DNA of 64,000 bases from Tenacibaculum sp. (GCA_022448525.1 JAKVCX010000007.1:75035-139034), one strand, 5' to 3'; counted from the first letter of the stretch, positions 16,604 through 25,591 are shown. Numbers and translations: made by a program. The notes: generated by a model from the letters alone, not told the origin.

Positions 16604-19447
16604 ATGTTTAAAAAGCAATTATTAGTAATTGTTTTTACTTTGTGCGCTATTGCAAGTTTTGCACAGGTAAAAATTAATGGTGTAGTTTACAATGAGTACT
16701 TAGAGCCATTTTATGGAGCTAAAGTAGTTAGTGGTTCACAAACTACTGCATCGAACGACAACGGAGAATTTACGATTACAGTTAATGGTAATTTTCCTCA
16801 ATTTATTACAGTTTCAGCTTTTGGTCACCAAACTGAAACAGTAGAGATTACAAGAGCAAACCAGAAGGTAAATGTAATTCTAAAGGAGAACTTACTGTTA
16901 GATCAGGTAGTAATATCTGCATCGAGAGTTCCGGAAAGAATTATCGAATCTCCTGTAACAATCGAGAGATTTGGTTTAACTGAAATTAGAAAGACTTCCT
17001 CTAACTCATTTTACGATGGATTAGTAAATCTTAAAGGAGTTCAATCAAGAGAAACTAGTTACGGTTTTAAATCGATAAACACGAAAGGATTTTCTGATTT
17101 TGCTAACTCTAGATTTGTCCAAATGGTTGACGGAATGGATACAGCGGCACCAGCTCTTAACTTTAGTGCAGGTAACTTGTCAGGTGTGTCTGATTTAGAC
17201 ATTAACAATGTAGAAATTCTTCCTGGAGCATCTTCTGCTTTATATGGAGCGAATGCCTATAATGGAGTGCTATTAATGAATACAAAAAACCCATTTGATT
17301 TTACAGGGATTAGTACATTAGTTAAAACAGGAACAACTAACCAAGAGTTAGCAGGAACAAATAAATTTTATGATGTTTCTGCAAGAATGGCCTACAAGTT
17401 TAGTGATGCTTTTGCAGCAAAAGTGAACTTTTCATATTTCGAAGCTCACGAATGGTTGGCTAATGACACTAGAAACAAATTAATTGATACTGGTGAAATT
17501 ACAGAAGGTACTATTGATGATAGATTAAATTATGATGGTATTAATACATATGGTGATGAATGGAATAATGCTATTAGTTTAAATAATATTGCTAATGTTT
17601 TCTTTAGTGCGTCGGTTCCTGAAGAACAAATAATTTATAGAACAGGAATTGCGGAAAGAGACTTATTAGTTGATGAGAAATCTAAAAACTTAAAGTTTTC
17701 AGCATCTTTTCATTATAGACCATTTGAAGATGAGAGATTAGAGTTGATTTTTGCTTCAAGAATGGCAAGAGGAAATAATTTATTGCAAGGAAACGCATCT
17801 AGATTTGCTCAAAGAAATTATTCATTTGGACAGACTAAATTAGAAGTAAGAGGTGAAAACTTTTATGTAAGAGCTTATCATACTAGGAATGATGCAGGAA
17901 ACACATATAATTTAGATGCAACTGGAGCAGCTCTTACAAGAAGAACTCAAGCAACTAATTTATTTGGAAGTTGGGGTCTTGATTATCTTTTAGCATTATT
18001 AAATAATGGTGCTGATCTTACTAATTTAACGGGTGATTTCTCTCAATTACAAGCAGCGAGAGCTTATGCTGATAGCTTTAGTATTCAACCAGGAACTTCA
18101 GAGTTTAGAGAAGCATTTGATGATGTAAGATCTACATTGATTACTGAAGGAGGAGGTAGAATTTATGACAAGAGTTCATATATTCACGCAGATGGAAATT
18201 ATAATTTCAGAAGCTTATTAAATGACTGGGCTGATGTACAAGTTGGAGGATCATTCAGACAATATAATCCTGATTCTAGAGGAACAATTTTTAACGATGC
18301 TACTGAAGCAATTCGTGTAGAGGAGTATGGTGTTTATTCCCAGATTCAAAAGAAGTTTATGGATGAGAGATTAAAGTTAACAGCATCTGTGCGTTATGAT
18401 AAATCTCAAAACTTTGATGGTAACTACTCACCACGTTTAGCGGTAAATTATGCCTTAGGAACTGATAAAAACCATATTGTTAGAGCTTCGTATCAAACAG
18501 GTTTTAGAAACCCAACTATTCAGGAACAATATTTATTTAATCAACCAGGAAGAAAAATTAATTTAGGTACTTCTTGGGATAATTTAAATTCTTTAAATGT
18601 TCAAGGAATTACAGGTGATGATATCTTAAACAACTCATTATTAACACGTACTGTTTTTCCTGAAGATACAAACTATCAAGGGCCACGTAGCCAAAGATCA
18701 ACATACAAGCCTATCGTTCCTGAAGAAGTGCAGACGATAGAATTAGGATATAGAAGTATGTTCCCAATCTCTGATACAAATAATATCAGTATTGATGTGA
18801 ATGGTTTCTATAGTATTCACAACGATTTTGTTTTCTTCCAAGATATTCTTACTCCAGTATCTGGTCAAATTTATCCATTTGGAGATGCGCAATTAACAGC
18901 AGCTCAATTATCAGATCCAAATATTGGTAATGGACTTATAGAAAATAATGTTTTGGTATTAGATGTAGCGACTATTCAATCTGGTTTGCAAGAGTTCAAT
19001 ATCGTAACTAACAGTAAGTCCATTGTTAATTCGTATGGAGCAAGTATCGCTATTAATACTAAGTTATTTAATCGTTTTGACCTAGGATTAAGCTATGACT
19101 ACATTGATTTCTCTTTCGATGATAAAGATTTAGGTCTTTTCGATCCAAACTTTAATACACCAAATCATACATTTAAGGCACAGTTAGGAAATGAAAACAT
19201 ATTCAAAAATGTTGGATTTAACGCAAATGTAAGATGGCTTGATGAGTACAGATGGGTATCTACTTTCGTAAAAGGAAATGTTGATGCAAGAACAGTAATT
19301 GACGCACAAGTAAATTATAGAATTCCAGCTTTAAAATCAAGAATTAAAATTGGAGGAACTAACTTATTTGGTGATGACTACTTTGTAGCTCCTGGAACAG
19401 GGCAAATCGGACAGACATATTATATATCTTGGACAATTAACGACTAA
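16604..19447 (+). CDS. TonB-dependent outer-membrane receptor (second of tandem pair)
   Basis: A 947-residue paralogue of the 12823 receptor with the same architecture: signal peptide ending SFAQ, regulatory-like domain (INGVVYNEYLEPFYGAKVV...FGHQTE), LDQVVISASRVPE at the plug start, VEILPGASSALYGANAYNG in the plug, and a barrel ending YYISWTIND. Plug and C-terminal barrel strands match the first receptor well, while several barrel segments, probably surface loops, differ. This suggests duplication followed by divergence of ligand specificity. No SusD gene follows. The gene is closed by a strong bidirectional terminator. Confidence 0.92.
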   Translation: MFKKQLLVIVFTLCAIASFAQVKINGVVYNEYLEPFYGAKVVSGSQTTASNDNGEFTITVNGNFPQFITVSAFGHQTETVEITRANQKVNVILKENLLLDQVVISASRVPERIIESPVTIERFGLTEIRKTSSNSFYDGLVNLKGVQSRETSYGFKSINTKGFSDFANSRFVQMVDGMDTAAPALNFSAGNLSGVSDLDINNVEILPGASSALYGANAYNGVLLMNTKNPFDFTGISTLVKTGTTNQELAGTNKFYDVSARMAYKFSDAFAAKVNFSYFEAHEWLANDTRNKLIDTGEITEGTIDDRLNYDGINTYGDEWNNAISLNNIANVFFSASVPEEQIIYRTGIAERDLLVDEKSKNLKFSASFHYRPFEDERLELIFASRMARGNNLLQGNASRFAQRNYSFGQTKLEVRGENFYVRAYHTRNDAGNTYNLDATGAALTRRTQATNLFGSWGLDYLLALLNNGADLTNLTGDFSQLQAARAYADSFSIQPGTSEFREAFDDVRSTLITEGGGRIYDKSSYIHADGNYNFRSLLNDWADVQVGGSFRQYNPDSRGTIFNDATEAIRVEEYGVYSQIQKKFMDERLKLTASVRYDKSQNFDGNYSPRLAVNYALGTDKNHIVRASYQTGFRNPTIQEQYLFNQPGRKINLGTSWDNLNSLNVQGITGDDILNNSLLTRTVFPEDTNYQGPRSQRSTYKPIVPEEVQTIELGYRSMFPISDTNNISIDVNGFYSIHNDFVFFQDILTPVSGQIYPFGDAQLTAAQLSDPNIGNGLIENNVLVLDVATIQSGLQEFNIVTNSKSIVNSYGASIAINTKLFNRFDLGLSYDYIDFSFDDKDLGLFDPNFNTPNHTFKAQLGNENIFKNVGFNANVRWLDEYRWVSTFVKGNVDARTVIDAQVNYRIPALKSRIKIGGTNLFGDDYFVAPGTGQIGQTYYISWTIND

Positions 19448-19470
19448 GCTATAAAAAGTATTATATAGAA

Positions 19471-19496
19471 AAAGCCTGAGCAATTGCTCAGGCTTT
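19471..19496. terminator. Bidirectional intrinsic terminator
   Basis: Perfect 26-base palindrome around GCCTGAGCAATTGCTCAGGC, with A and T runs on its flanks. It serves the receptor gene on plus and the CNNM/CBS gene on minus. Confidence 0.92.
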
Positions 19497-19522
19497 TTTA
19501 TTGGTTAAATTTAAGAATATTA

Positions 19523-20596
19523 TTATTCGATAATACCTAAACGTTTAGCGCGTTGTTCCCAGCTTTTTCTAGCTAAATTTTGAAGGTTAGCTACACTATC
19601 ACTTTCATCCATGATTTCAAGGCCTAATAACGTCTCTATGGCGTCTTCTTGTGTAACAATTCCACTAACCGATCCATATTCATCTACCACAAGAGCAATA
19701 TGTTCCCTTTGTTCAATTAATTTTTCAAATAATTCAGGAATTGGTAATTCTCTTTTAGTTACAATAATGTCACGTTTAATAGTTTCTAGTTTTTCCTCTC
19801 CATTACCTTTTATGATCGCTTCTAAGAGCTGATCTTTTAAGAAATATCCAATTATATTGTCAGCGGTGTCTGCATACAAAGGAATACGTGAAAATCGTAA
19901 AGTAGGGTTTTCATCAAAAAACGATTGAATTGTTTGAGATGCGTCCGCTGTTTTTAAAACTGTTCTAGGTGTCATAATATGTTTCGCCCAAACATCTTTA
20001 AAGTTCAGCATGTTCTTAATTACTTTACTTTCATTCTCTTCAAAAACTCCTTCTTTCTCGGCTATCTCTGTCATTGCAGAAAAGTCTTCTCTGCTTAATA
20101 CACTTTCACCATGACCACCTTTTCCAAACATCTTTGTAAAAAGTTGAAGTATCCAAATAATTCCTGTGTATTTAAAAAAGAATATCAGAACGTTAAGTGC
20201 TTTTGTTGTAAATCCAGCTAAAGATTTCCAGTAAGTAGCTCCAATTGTTTTTGGAATAATTTCTGAAGCCACTAAAATTAAAATAGTCATAATTGCTGAA
20301 ACAATAAATACACCACTAAAAATTCCACTTCCAGGATTATCAGCAAATACTGTTTCTGCTTGTGACCCAACTAAAATGGCACCTACAGTATGCGCAATAG
20401 TATTTAAAGTTAAAATTGCAATTAAAGGCTTATCTACATCTTTTTTTAATTCTTCTAAATCATCAGCATAAGATTTACCTTCTTTCTTTTTTACGTTAAC
20501 AAATGTTGGTGTAACACTTAACAAAACAGCTTCAAGTATTGAACATAAAAAAGATACAACAATAGATAAAACACCAAATAAAATTAATAGTCCCAT
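19523..20596 (-). CDS. CNNM (DUF21)/CBS-domain membrane protein (CorC/HlyC-like)
   Basis: A 357-residue membrane protein. The first about 180 residues form the DUF21/CNNM transmembrane domain (start MGLLILFGVLSIVV, EAVLLSVTP). Two CBS domains follow (MTPRTVL...ADTADNIIGYFLKD; REHIALVVDEYGSVSGIVTQED). Family members export magnesium or other divalent cations, with CBS domains sensing adenine nucleotides. The usual C-terminal CorC_HlyC domain of about 80 residues is absent: the protein ends about 30 residues after the second CBS. It is a single gene between two terminators. Confidence 0.88.
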   Translation of the reverse strand: MGLLILFGVLSIVVSFLCSILEAVLLSVTPTFVNVKKKEGKSYADDLEELKKDVDKPLIAILTLNTIAHTVGAILVGSQAETVFADNPGSGIFSGVFIVSAIMTILILVASEIIPKTIGATYWKSLAGFTTKALNVLIFFFKYTGIIWILQLFTKMFGKGGHGESVLSREDFSAMTEIAEKEGVFEENESKVIKNMLNFKDVWAKHIMTPRTVLKTADASQTIQSFFDENPTLRFSRIPLYADTADNIIGYFLKDQLLEAIIKGNGEEKLETIKRDIIVTKRELPIPELFEKLIEQREHIALVVDEYGSVSGIVTQEDAIETLLGLEIMDESDSVANLQNLARKSWEQRAKRLGIIE

Positions 20597-20614
20597 TTTA
20601 TAATTTTTTGTAAA

Positions 20615-20647
20615 AATAAAAAAACCCCAAGATTAATCTTGAGGTTT
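20615..20647 (-). terminator. Intrinsic terminator after DUF3078 gene (minus strand)
   Basis: Stem AACCTCAAGATT/AATCTTGGGGTT (one G-T pair) followed on minus by a T-rich run. It lies between the DUF3078 and CNNM genes. Confidence 0.82.
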
Positions 20648-20668
20648 GTTATGTTTTATGAATTTAGT

Positions 20669-21499
20669 TTAAAAAGCGTAGTTCACTCCTAAACCAAATA
20701 CTTCTCTTGTTTGAAATCCTTTGAAAGCATTATCATCATATATAGTTTGTAGTGCTAAGTTTGCTGATAAATACTTGTTGATTTTCATTACAATATTCAC
20801 TGTGTAGTCTAAATCTACGTTTTGTGGATCTTCTAAATAATTACTGTATAAGTTCATGATGTTTTCAATAGAAACATTTTCCATAAGGTTAAACTTGTAG
20901 TAACCACTTATAGATGCACCTAACTCATAACGTGTAGTTTCACCAGCATCAACTCCAAAAGCAGGAGCTAAATCTTCAGATAAAACAACTAACTTAGAGG
21001 TTGCTGGAGCAATATTTACTTTTAAATTATCACTTTTCTTCCATAACATACCTGGTCCAAACTGGAAATAAGCTGGTGAGAAAAAGTGTGACTGTTGAAC
21101 TCCATTAACATCTGTTGAAGACATTTGTGTTTTAAAGTTAAAGAATGCCGAATAGAACCAATTTCCTTTTGCTTTTTTACCCGCTAAAGAGTTAAACTCA
21201 AAACGGTCGTCTGTTTTTTGTAAGCTTTGTCCTTTTAATTTAGTTAAACCGTAAGAGGCAATAATTTTGTTATCCCAAGTCCAGTCTCCTTTTGCGTAGT
21301 TAAAGTCGTAGTTAACACCTAATGTACCAGCAATACTGTTTGTACCACCCGCTAACCAATTGTTGAATGCTGATTGATTAAAAAGAAAAGAAATTGTTCC
21401 TCCTTTTTTCCATCCTTCTTTTTTTTCTTCCTTTTTTTCTTCCTGTGCAGAAAGAGTTAACCCCCCAAATACTAGAGCGATAGCTAATAATTTTTTCAT
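20669..21499 (-). CDS. DUF3078 outer-membrane-like protein (copy 1)
   Basis: A 276-residue exported protein: signal peptide ending TLSAQ (about residue 19), then a Glu/Lys-rich spacer and a beta-strand-rich body with repeated aromatic strands (NNWLAGGTNSIAG, WTWDNKIIASYGL, FFSPAYFQFGPGMLWKKSDN), ending in LGVNYAF with a C-terminal aromatic. This matches DUF3078, a Bacteroidota family thought to be an outer-membrane beta-barrel; function is unknown. A second copy lies upstream at 21585. This copy has its own promoter on the minus strand. Confidence 0.85.
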   Translation of the reverse strand: MKKLLAIALVFGGLTLSAQEEKKEEKKEGWKKGGTISFLFNQSAFNNWLAGGTNSIAGTLGVNYDFNYAKGDWTWDNKIIASYGLTKLKGQSLQKTDDRFEFNSLAGKKAKGNWFYSAFFNFKTQMSSTDVNGVQQSHFFSPAYFQFGPGMLWKKSDNLKVNIAPATSKLVVLSEDLAPAFGVDAGETTRYELGASISGYYKFNLMENVSIENIMNLYSNYLEDPQNVDLDYTVNIVMKINKYLSANLALQTIYDDNAFKGFQTREVFGLGVNYAF

Positions 21500-21530
21500 T
21501 ATAAATAAATTAATTAAATAAATGTTAGCG

Positions 21531-21538
21531 CAAAACTA
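21531..21538 (-). promoter_or_regulatory. Full Bacteroidota promoter for DUF3078 copy 1
   Basis: Minus-strand -7 box TAGTTTTG, with a TTG -33 element (plus positions 21560-21562) 21 bases upstream; matches TTG-N17-23-TAnnTTTG. Leader about 25-30 bases. Confidence 0.75.
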
Positions 21539-21584
21539 CGCTTTCTCTAGAATTTAGACCAAAATGAATCGAAAAAGTCACAAT

Positions 21585-22451
21585 TTATAAGAAAACATAA
21601 TTCACACCTAACCCAAATAATTGCTTAAACTGAATTTTACTTGAGGCATTATCATCTATAATGGTATGAAAACCAAGGTTTGTCGAAAAATATTTACTGA
21701 TTTTAACTAAGAAATTTATTTGATAATCAACATCAATATTTTGTGGATTGTCTAAATAGTCAGCATAAAGTGCTAATATGTTTTCCATTGTTAAAGTCTC
21801 CGTTAATGACACTTTATAATATGAGGATAAATTAAAACCCAAACCGAAGTTACTAGTCTTACCTTCATCTACACCATATTTTCCTGAAAATTCAGGAGAT
21901 ACAAATGTAAAGCGAGAGGATGATGGAGCAATATTAACAAACTTGTTTTCAGATTTCTTCCATAACATTCCTGGTCCAAAACTTAGGTAAGCTGGAGAGA
22001 AAAAGTCAGAAATTGCTAATTGAGGTGTTTTCGTATAATCATAACCTCGAGTAAACTGAGTTTTTAAGTTGTTATAAAAAGAGAAGAACCAATCTTTTTT
22101 TGATTTATAACCAAGTAAAGAGTTGTATTCTAATCGGTCATCGGTTTTTCGTACTCCTTGTTTATCAACATAACTCAATCCGTAGGCAGATGTAATTTTA
22201 TTGTCCCAATTCCATCGTTTCTTTTTGTAATTGACTTCGTAATTTACATTTATATTTCCAGCTACCGTATTGGTTCCACCAGCAACCCAGTTTGAAAAGG
22301 TTGACTGATTTAAAATAAATGCTAGTTTGGTTGTAGTATTCCATTTTTTAGGAATACTATCTTTTTTCTTGTCTTCTTGTACTTTTTTTACCTCTTGCGA
22401 GAATGCATTCTGATTTAGCAATAAAAGAACTACACATAGTTTTTTTATCAT
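21585..22451 (-). CDS. DUF3078 outer-membrane-like protein (copy 2)
   Basis: A 288-residue paralogue of the neighbouring DUF3078 protein with the same landmarks: signal peptide ending NAFSQ, SNWVAGGTNTVAGN, WNWDNKITSAYGL, FFSPAYLSFGPGMLWKKSEN, and a C-terminal LGVNYVFL. It starts 16 bases after the DUF2480 gene ends, so it is probably the last gene of the sufE unit reading leftward, while copy 1 has a separate promoter. Tandem duplication is the simplest origin. Function is unknown. Confidence 0.84.
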   Translation of the reverse strand: MIKKLCVVLLLLNQNAFSQEVKKVQEDKKKDSIPKKWNTTTKLAFILNQSTFSNWVAGGTNTVAGNINVNYEVNYKKKRWNWDNKITSAYGLSYVDKQGVRKTDDRLEYNSLLGYKSKKDWFFSFYNNLKTQFTRGYDYTKTPQLAISDFFSPAYLSFGPGMLWKKSENKFVNIAPSSSRFTFVSPEFSGKYGVDEGKTSNFGLGFNLSSYYKVSLTETLTMENILALYADYLDNPQNIDVDYQINFLVKISKYFSTNLGFHTIIDDNASSKIQFKQLFGLGVNYVFL

Positions 22452-22467
22452 ATCGTAAGTTTAGGGA

Positions 22468-22974
22468 TTACTTATTCTTAAATAGGGGAACTGTAGAGCA
22501 GGCTTCGCCAAACATGATAGATTTTGCTACGGGTTGTATTTTTTCAATTAAAAATGAATAGGCACTTTGTGGGATTGGTTTATTAGCACAACCTTTAATA
22601 ATTACAGGTTTACCAGTGAAATCTTCAACATTTAAATTTGTTATAATTTCAGAAAATAAAACAGTTTCTAAAAGTTCTAAATCACCAACGATTACTTTTT
22701 TTGCAAATGGATTTAGTTGAGTAGATAAAAGTAAGTATGCCCATGATGGAATAATCGCATCTGTTGAACATCCTAAAGCGACATAGGTGTCTTTGTATTG
22801 AGACCAATCGTGGTTTTTTACTTGTTCTCTAAAATCCTTTTCTCTTAATAGTAAACCTTCAAATAACCATTCAGAAATATCAAACTTCACACGATTTCCT
22901 GATGGATAAAAATCTTCTAAATCAATAGTAATTAGTTTACTATTTGCTACTCTATTTACAATTTCTTCAGCCAT
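22468..22974 (-). CDS. DUF2480 family protein
   Basis: A 168-residue cytoplasmic protein without signal peptide. The sequence (MAEEIVNRVANSKLITIDLEDFYP, FDISEWLFEGLLLREKDFR, VALGCSTDAIIPSWAYLLL, GCANKPIPQSAY) is that of DUF2480, a Bacteroidota family usually encoded with suf Fe-S assembly genes. Conserved Cys residues in VALGCS and KGCANK are visible. It starts 10 bases after the SufT-like gene. Function unknown; a link to Fe-S assembly is inferred from neighbours. Confidence 0.85.
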   Translation of the reverse strand: MAEEIVNRVANSKLITIDLEDFYPSGNRVKFDISEWLFEGLLLREKDFREQVKNHDWSQYKDTYVALGCSTDAIIPSWAYLLLSTQLNPFAKKVIVGDLELLETVLFSEIITNLNVEDFTGKPVIIKGCANKPIPQSAYSFLIEKIQPVAKSIMFGEACSTVPLFKNK

Positions 22975-22984
22975 GGAAATGATT

Positions 22985-23305
22985 TTATAACATTCCTAAT
23001 TCAAGTTTTGCTTCTTCACTCATCATATCCTGAGTCCATGTTGGATCAAAAGTAATTTCAACCTCACAGTCATTAATCTCTTTTAAGGTTTTTACTTTTT
23101 CTTCCACTTCAACTGGCAAAGTTTCTGCAACAGGACAGTTTGGTGATGTTAATGTCATTAATATTTTAGCGTCGTTTTCTTCTGAAATAAAAACATCATA
23201 AATCAACCCTAATTCGTAAATATCTACAGGAATTTCTGGATCAAATATGGTTTTTAAAACACGTACGATTTTATCTCCTAATTCTTCTAAGTTCTCTTCA
23301 GTCAT
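22985..23305 (-). CDS. SUF-system MIP18-family (DUF59) Fe-S assembly protein, SufT-like
   Basis: A 106-residue DUF59 protein: DPEIPVDIYELGLIY (22-36) and TSPNCPVAE with Cys57, the conserved cysteine of the family. These proteins assist maturation or transfer of Fe-S clusters in the cytoplasm. It is encoded with SufE and DUF2480. The symbol sufT is often used for such proteins, but I leave it out since naming differs between groups. Confidence 0.9.
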   Translation of the reverse strand: MTEENLEELGDKIVRVLKTIFDPEIPVDIYELGLIYDVFISEENDAKILMTLTSPNCPVAETLPVEVEEKVKTLKEINDCEVEITFDPTWTQDMMSEEAKLELGML

Positions 23306-23309
23306 TTTG

Positions 23310-24071
23310 TTAGTTATATGTATATGTTACTATAAATTGATGTCCAGTGTCTTCTAGGTTAGACTCTGATTTTACTAAAAAACCATTACTGCTGTATGTG
23401 TTTTTGAATTTACTTTCTGATGTAAGTTCATCGTTACTTATGCTGTATTTTTTTATAGATAGTTTGTTCTTTGTTGGAAAAAGATAATCATCATATATTT
23501 TATTGTAATAAGGGACTCCTGAAAAAGGATTTTTTTTAGAGTCATATTCAATAACTACATAGCTGTAATCCGTTTTTTGATAGGATACTTTGTTACCTCC
23601 AATATAATTGTATTCATATATTATCGGTTCAGTATTTTTGAAAGTATACTTTTCTCTGATTAATTTTGAATTGGAATCGTAGTAGTACTCATAGGTACGA
23701 ATAACTTCCATTTCTTGATTCAAGGAATTAGGTCTTGAGTAAACTTGCTTTGTGAGATTCTCAAAATTATCATATTCAAAAGATCTACTTTCGATAAGCT
23801 CAGAATTTAGAAAGCTTGCTTCTTTTACAATTAATTCACCATCATAAGAATAAACTTTTTCATAAAAACTGTTCGTATCATATTCACTTTCAATTTTTAT
23901 GACTTGATTTTTATCATTATAAAAATAATTGTCTGAAAATGATGAGTATAAGTTGCCTAAATAAATATCTTTAACCTCAACTTTCTTAACAAATCCATTA
24001 TTAACAAATGAATCATCTTCTGAACATGAAATCAAAAATAAAATTAAAAGGCCTGTAAATATTCTTTTCAT
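23310..24071 (-). CDS. Uncharacterised lipoprotein with RHS/YD-like repeats
   Basis: A 253-residue protein not recognised as a named family. The lipoprotein signal is clear (FLIS-Cys16-SEDDS; the acidic residues right after Cys resemble the Bacteroidota lipoprotein surface-export signal). The body is a series of short Tyr/Asp/Asn-rich strands (FYNDKNQVIKIES, YSYDGELIVKEA, FEYDNFENLTKQ, YYYDSNSKLIREK, YEYNYIGGNK), like degenerate RHS/YD repeats. It stands between sufT-like (4 bases) and sufE (16 bases) in what is otherwise a Fe-S assembly unit, so it looks inserted. No function is proposed. Confidence 0.7.
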   Translation of the reverse strand: MKRIFTGLLILFLISCSEDDSFVNNGFVKKVEVKDIYLGNLYSSFSDNYFYNDKNQVIKIESEYDTNSFYEKVYSYDGELIVKEASFLNSELIESRSFEYDNFENLTKQVYSRPNSLNQEMEVIRTYEYYYDSNSKLIREKYTFKNTEPIIYEYNYIGGNKVSYQKTDYSYVVIEYDSKKNPFSGVPYYNKIYDDYLFPTKNKLSIKKYSISNDELTSESKFKNTYSSNGFLVKSESNLEDTGHQFIVTYTYN

Positions 24072-24087
24072 AACACTTTTTGAAATA

Positions 24088-24513
24088 TTAACTTGTTAAT
24101 TTAGCTTGTTGAGCAATAGCATACATTTTTATTTGTTTCACCATAGAAACTAAACCATTGGCTCTTGTTGGACTTAAATGCTCCTTTAATCCAATTTCAT
24201 CGATGAAATTAGTATCGGCATTTAAAATATCTTGCGGTTTTTGGTCGGAAAAAACACGTAATAATAACGCGACAATTCCTTTCGTTAAAATAGCGTCACT
24301 GTCAGCAGTAAACTTGATAATATCTCCTTCAATTTTAGAATGCATCCATACTTTTGATTGACATCCTTTAATTAAATTTTCATCCAATTTGAACTGATCT
24401 TCAATAATTGGTAAAGATTTTCCAAGCTCAATAATATACTCGTAACGCTCCATCCAGTCTTCAAACATTGAAAACTCATCGATAATTTCTTCTTGTATTT
24501 CTTTGATAGTCAT
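24088..24513 (-). CDS. sufE: SufE cysteine desulfurase activator
   Basis: A 141-residue SufE. It accepts persulfide from the desulfurase SufS and passes it to the SufBCD scaffold. The acceptor Cys51 is in LIKGCQSKVW, the diagnostic motif. The C-terminal half has LSPTRANG as in other SufE proteins. The gene is first in a minus-strand unit including a lipoprotein, SufT-like, DUF2480 and DUF3078 genes. Its promoter is at 24564-24571 and lies within the leader of the divergent pfkB-type gene. Confidence 0.95.
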   Translation of the reverse strand: MTIKEIQEEIIDEFSMFEDWMERYEYIIELGKSLPIIEDQFKLDENLIKGCQSKVWMHSKIEGDIIKFTADSDAILTKGIVALLLRVFSDQKPQDILNADTNFIDEIGLKEHLSPTRANGLVSMVKQIKMYAIAQQAKLTS

Positions 24514-24523
24514 TTTTTAGAAC

Positions 24524-24531
24524 TATTTTTG
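24524..24531 (+). promoter_or_regulatory. Full promoter (TTG-N18-TATTTTTG) for PfkB-type kinase
   Basis: TTG at 24503-24505 and exact -7 box 18 bases later. The promoter overlaps the start of divergent sufE. Confidence 0.72.
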
Positions 24532-24563
24532 CACTTTATAAATTGTTTTGCGCATTCGCTGTG

Positions 24564-24571
24564 CAAAATTA
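24564..24571 (-). promoter_or_regulatory. Promoter -7 box (TAATTTTG on minus) for sufE
   Basis: Exact TAnnTTTG match reading leftward, about 50 bases before the sufE ATG. It sits next to an imperfect palindrome TTGCGCA..TGTGCAA (24547-24565) between the two divergent promoters. Confidence 0.65.
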
Positions 24572-24588
24572 CTGATAAAAATTAATAA

Positions 24589-25515
24589 ATGAGTAAACTA
24601 TTAGCAGTAGGAACGGTTGCTTATGATGCAATTGAAACACCTTTTGGTAAAACTGATAAAATATTAGGAGGATCTGGAACCTTTGTTGGGTTAGCAGCAT
24701 CTCAGTTTGGAGTGAATACAGGAGTAGTTTCTGTAGTTGGAGGAGATTTTTCTCAATCGTACTTAGATATGATGCAAGAAAAAGGAATCGATACTACAGG
24801 AATCGAAATGGTAAAAGATGGAAAAACATTCTTTTGGAGTGGAAAGTATCACAACGATATGAACTCAAGAGATACATTAATTACTGAATTAAATGTTTTA
24901 GAAACATTTAATCCTGTAGTTCCAGAATCTTTTAAAGATGCACCTGTAGTAATGTTAGGGAATTTACATCCATTAACTCAGGCTTCTGTTTTAGATCAAA
25001 TGAATGAAAGACCAAAGTTAGTAGTTTTAGATACTATGAACTTCTGGATGGACATCGCTTTAAATGATTTACATGAAGTTTTAAAAAGAATTGATGTAAT
25101 TACAATTAATGATGAAGAAGCTCGTCAGTTAAGTGGAGAGTATTCTTTAGTGAATGCGGCAAAGAAGATTCACGAAATGGGTCCTAAATATGTAGTAATT
25201 AAAAAAGGTGAGCACGGAGCGTTATTATTTAATGATGATAACATGTTCTTCGCACCTGCTTTACCATTAGCAGAAGTTTTTGATCCAACTGGTGCGGGTG
25301 ATACATTCGCAGGAGGTTTCTGTGGATATTTAGCGAAAACGGGTGATTATTCATTTGAAAATATGAAAAACGCTATTATTTATGGATCTAACTTGGCTTC
25401 TTTTTGTGTAGAAAAGTTCGGTACGCAACGTATGGAAGAGCTGACCAAAACAGAAGTGCAATCTCGTTTAGAGGCATTTAAGAAACTAACACAATTTGAT
25501 ATAGAATTAGTTTAA
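24589..25515 (+). CDS. PfkB-family carbohydrate/nucleoside kinase
   Basis: A 308-residue ribokinase-like kinase. The glycine-rich substrate motif GGSGTFVGLAAS is near residue 27 and the ATP/anion-hole motif DPTGAGDTFAGG starts at Asp232, with catalytic base Asp238. It phosphorylates a sugar or nucleoside in the cytoplasm; ribose or adenosine are the usual substrates for such sequences, not proven here. It is 76 bases upstream of a PRPP-using amidotransferase, with a strong terminator between. The neighbourhood hints at ribose-phosphate or purine metabolism. Confidence 0.88.
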   Translation: MSKLLAVGTVAYDAIETPFGKTDKILGGSGTFVGLAASQFGVNTGVVSVVGGDFSQSYLDMMQEKGIDTTGIEMVKDGKTFFWSGKYHNDMNSRDTLITELNVLETFNPVVPESFKDAPVVMLGNLHPLTQASVLDQMNERPKLVVLDTMNFWMDIALNDLHEVLKRIDVITINDEEARQLSGEYSLVNAAKKIHEMGPKYVVIKKGEHGALLFNDDNMFFAPALPLAEVFDPTGAGDTFAGGFCGYLAKTGDYSFENMKNAIIYGSNLASFCVEKFGTQRMEELTKTEVQSRLEAFKKLTQFDIELV

Positions 25516-25520
25516 TATGA

Positions 25521-25547
25521 ATCCGCGCTTTTTTGCGCGGATTTTTT
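25521..25547 (+). terminator. Intrinsic terminator after PfkB-type gene
   Basis: GC-rich stem ATCCGCGC/GCGCGGAT, T-loop, and six T. Confidence 0.92.
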
Positions 25548-25591
25548 ATTAAGCAAAAAACAAACACACAACACAACTAAAAGAATAATTA

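Noticed and set aside
12823..19447. SusCD polysaccharide-utilisation locus
   Set aside because: The receptors have SusC-like architecture but no SusD, glycoside hydrolase or sensor gene is adjacent; the partner is a TonB_C protein.
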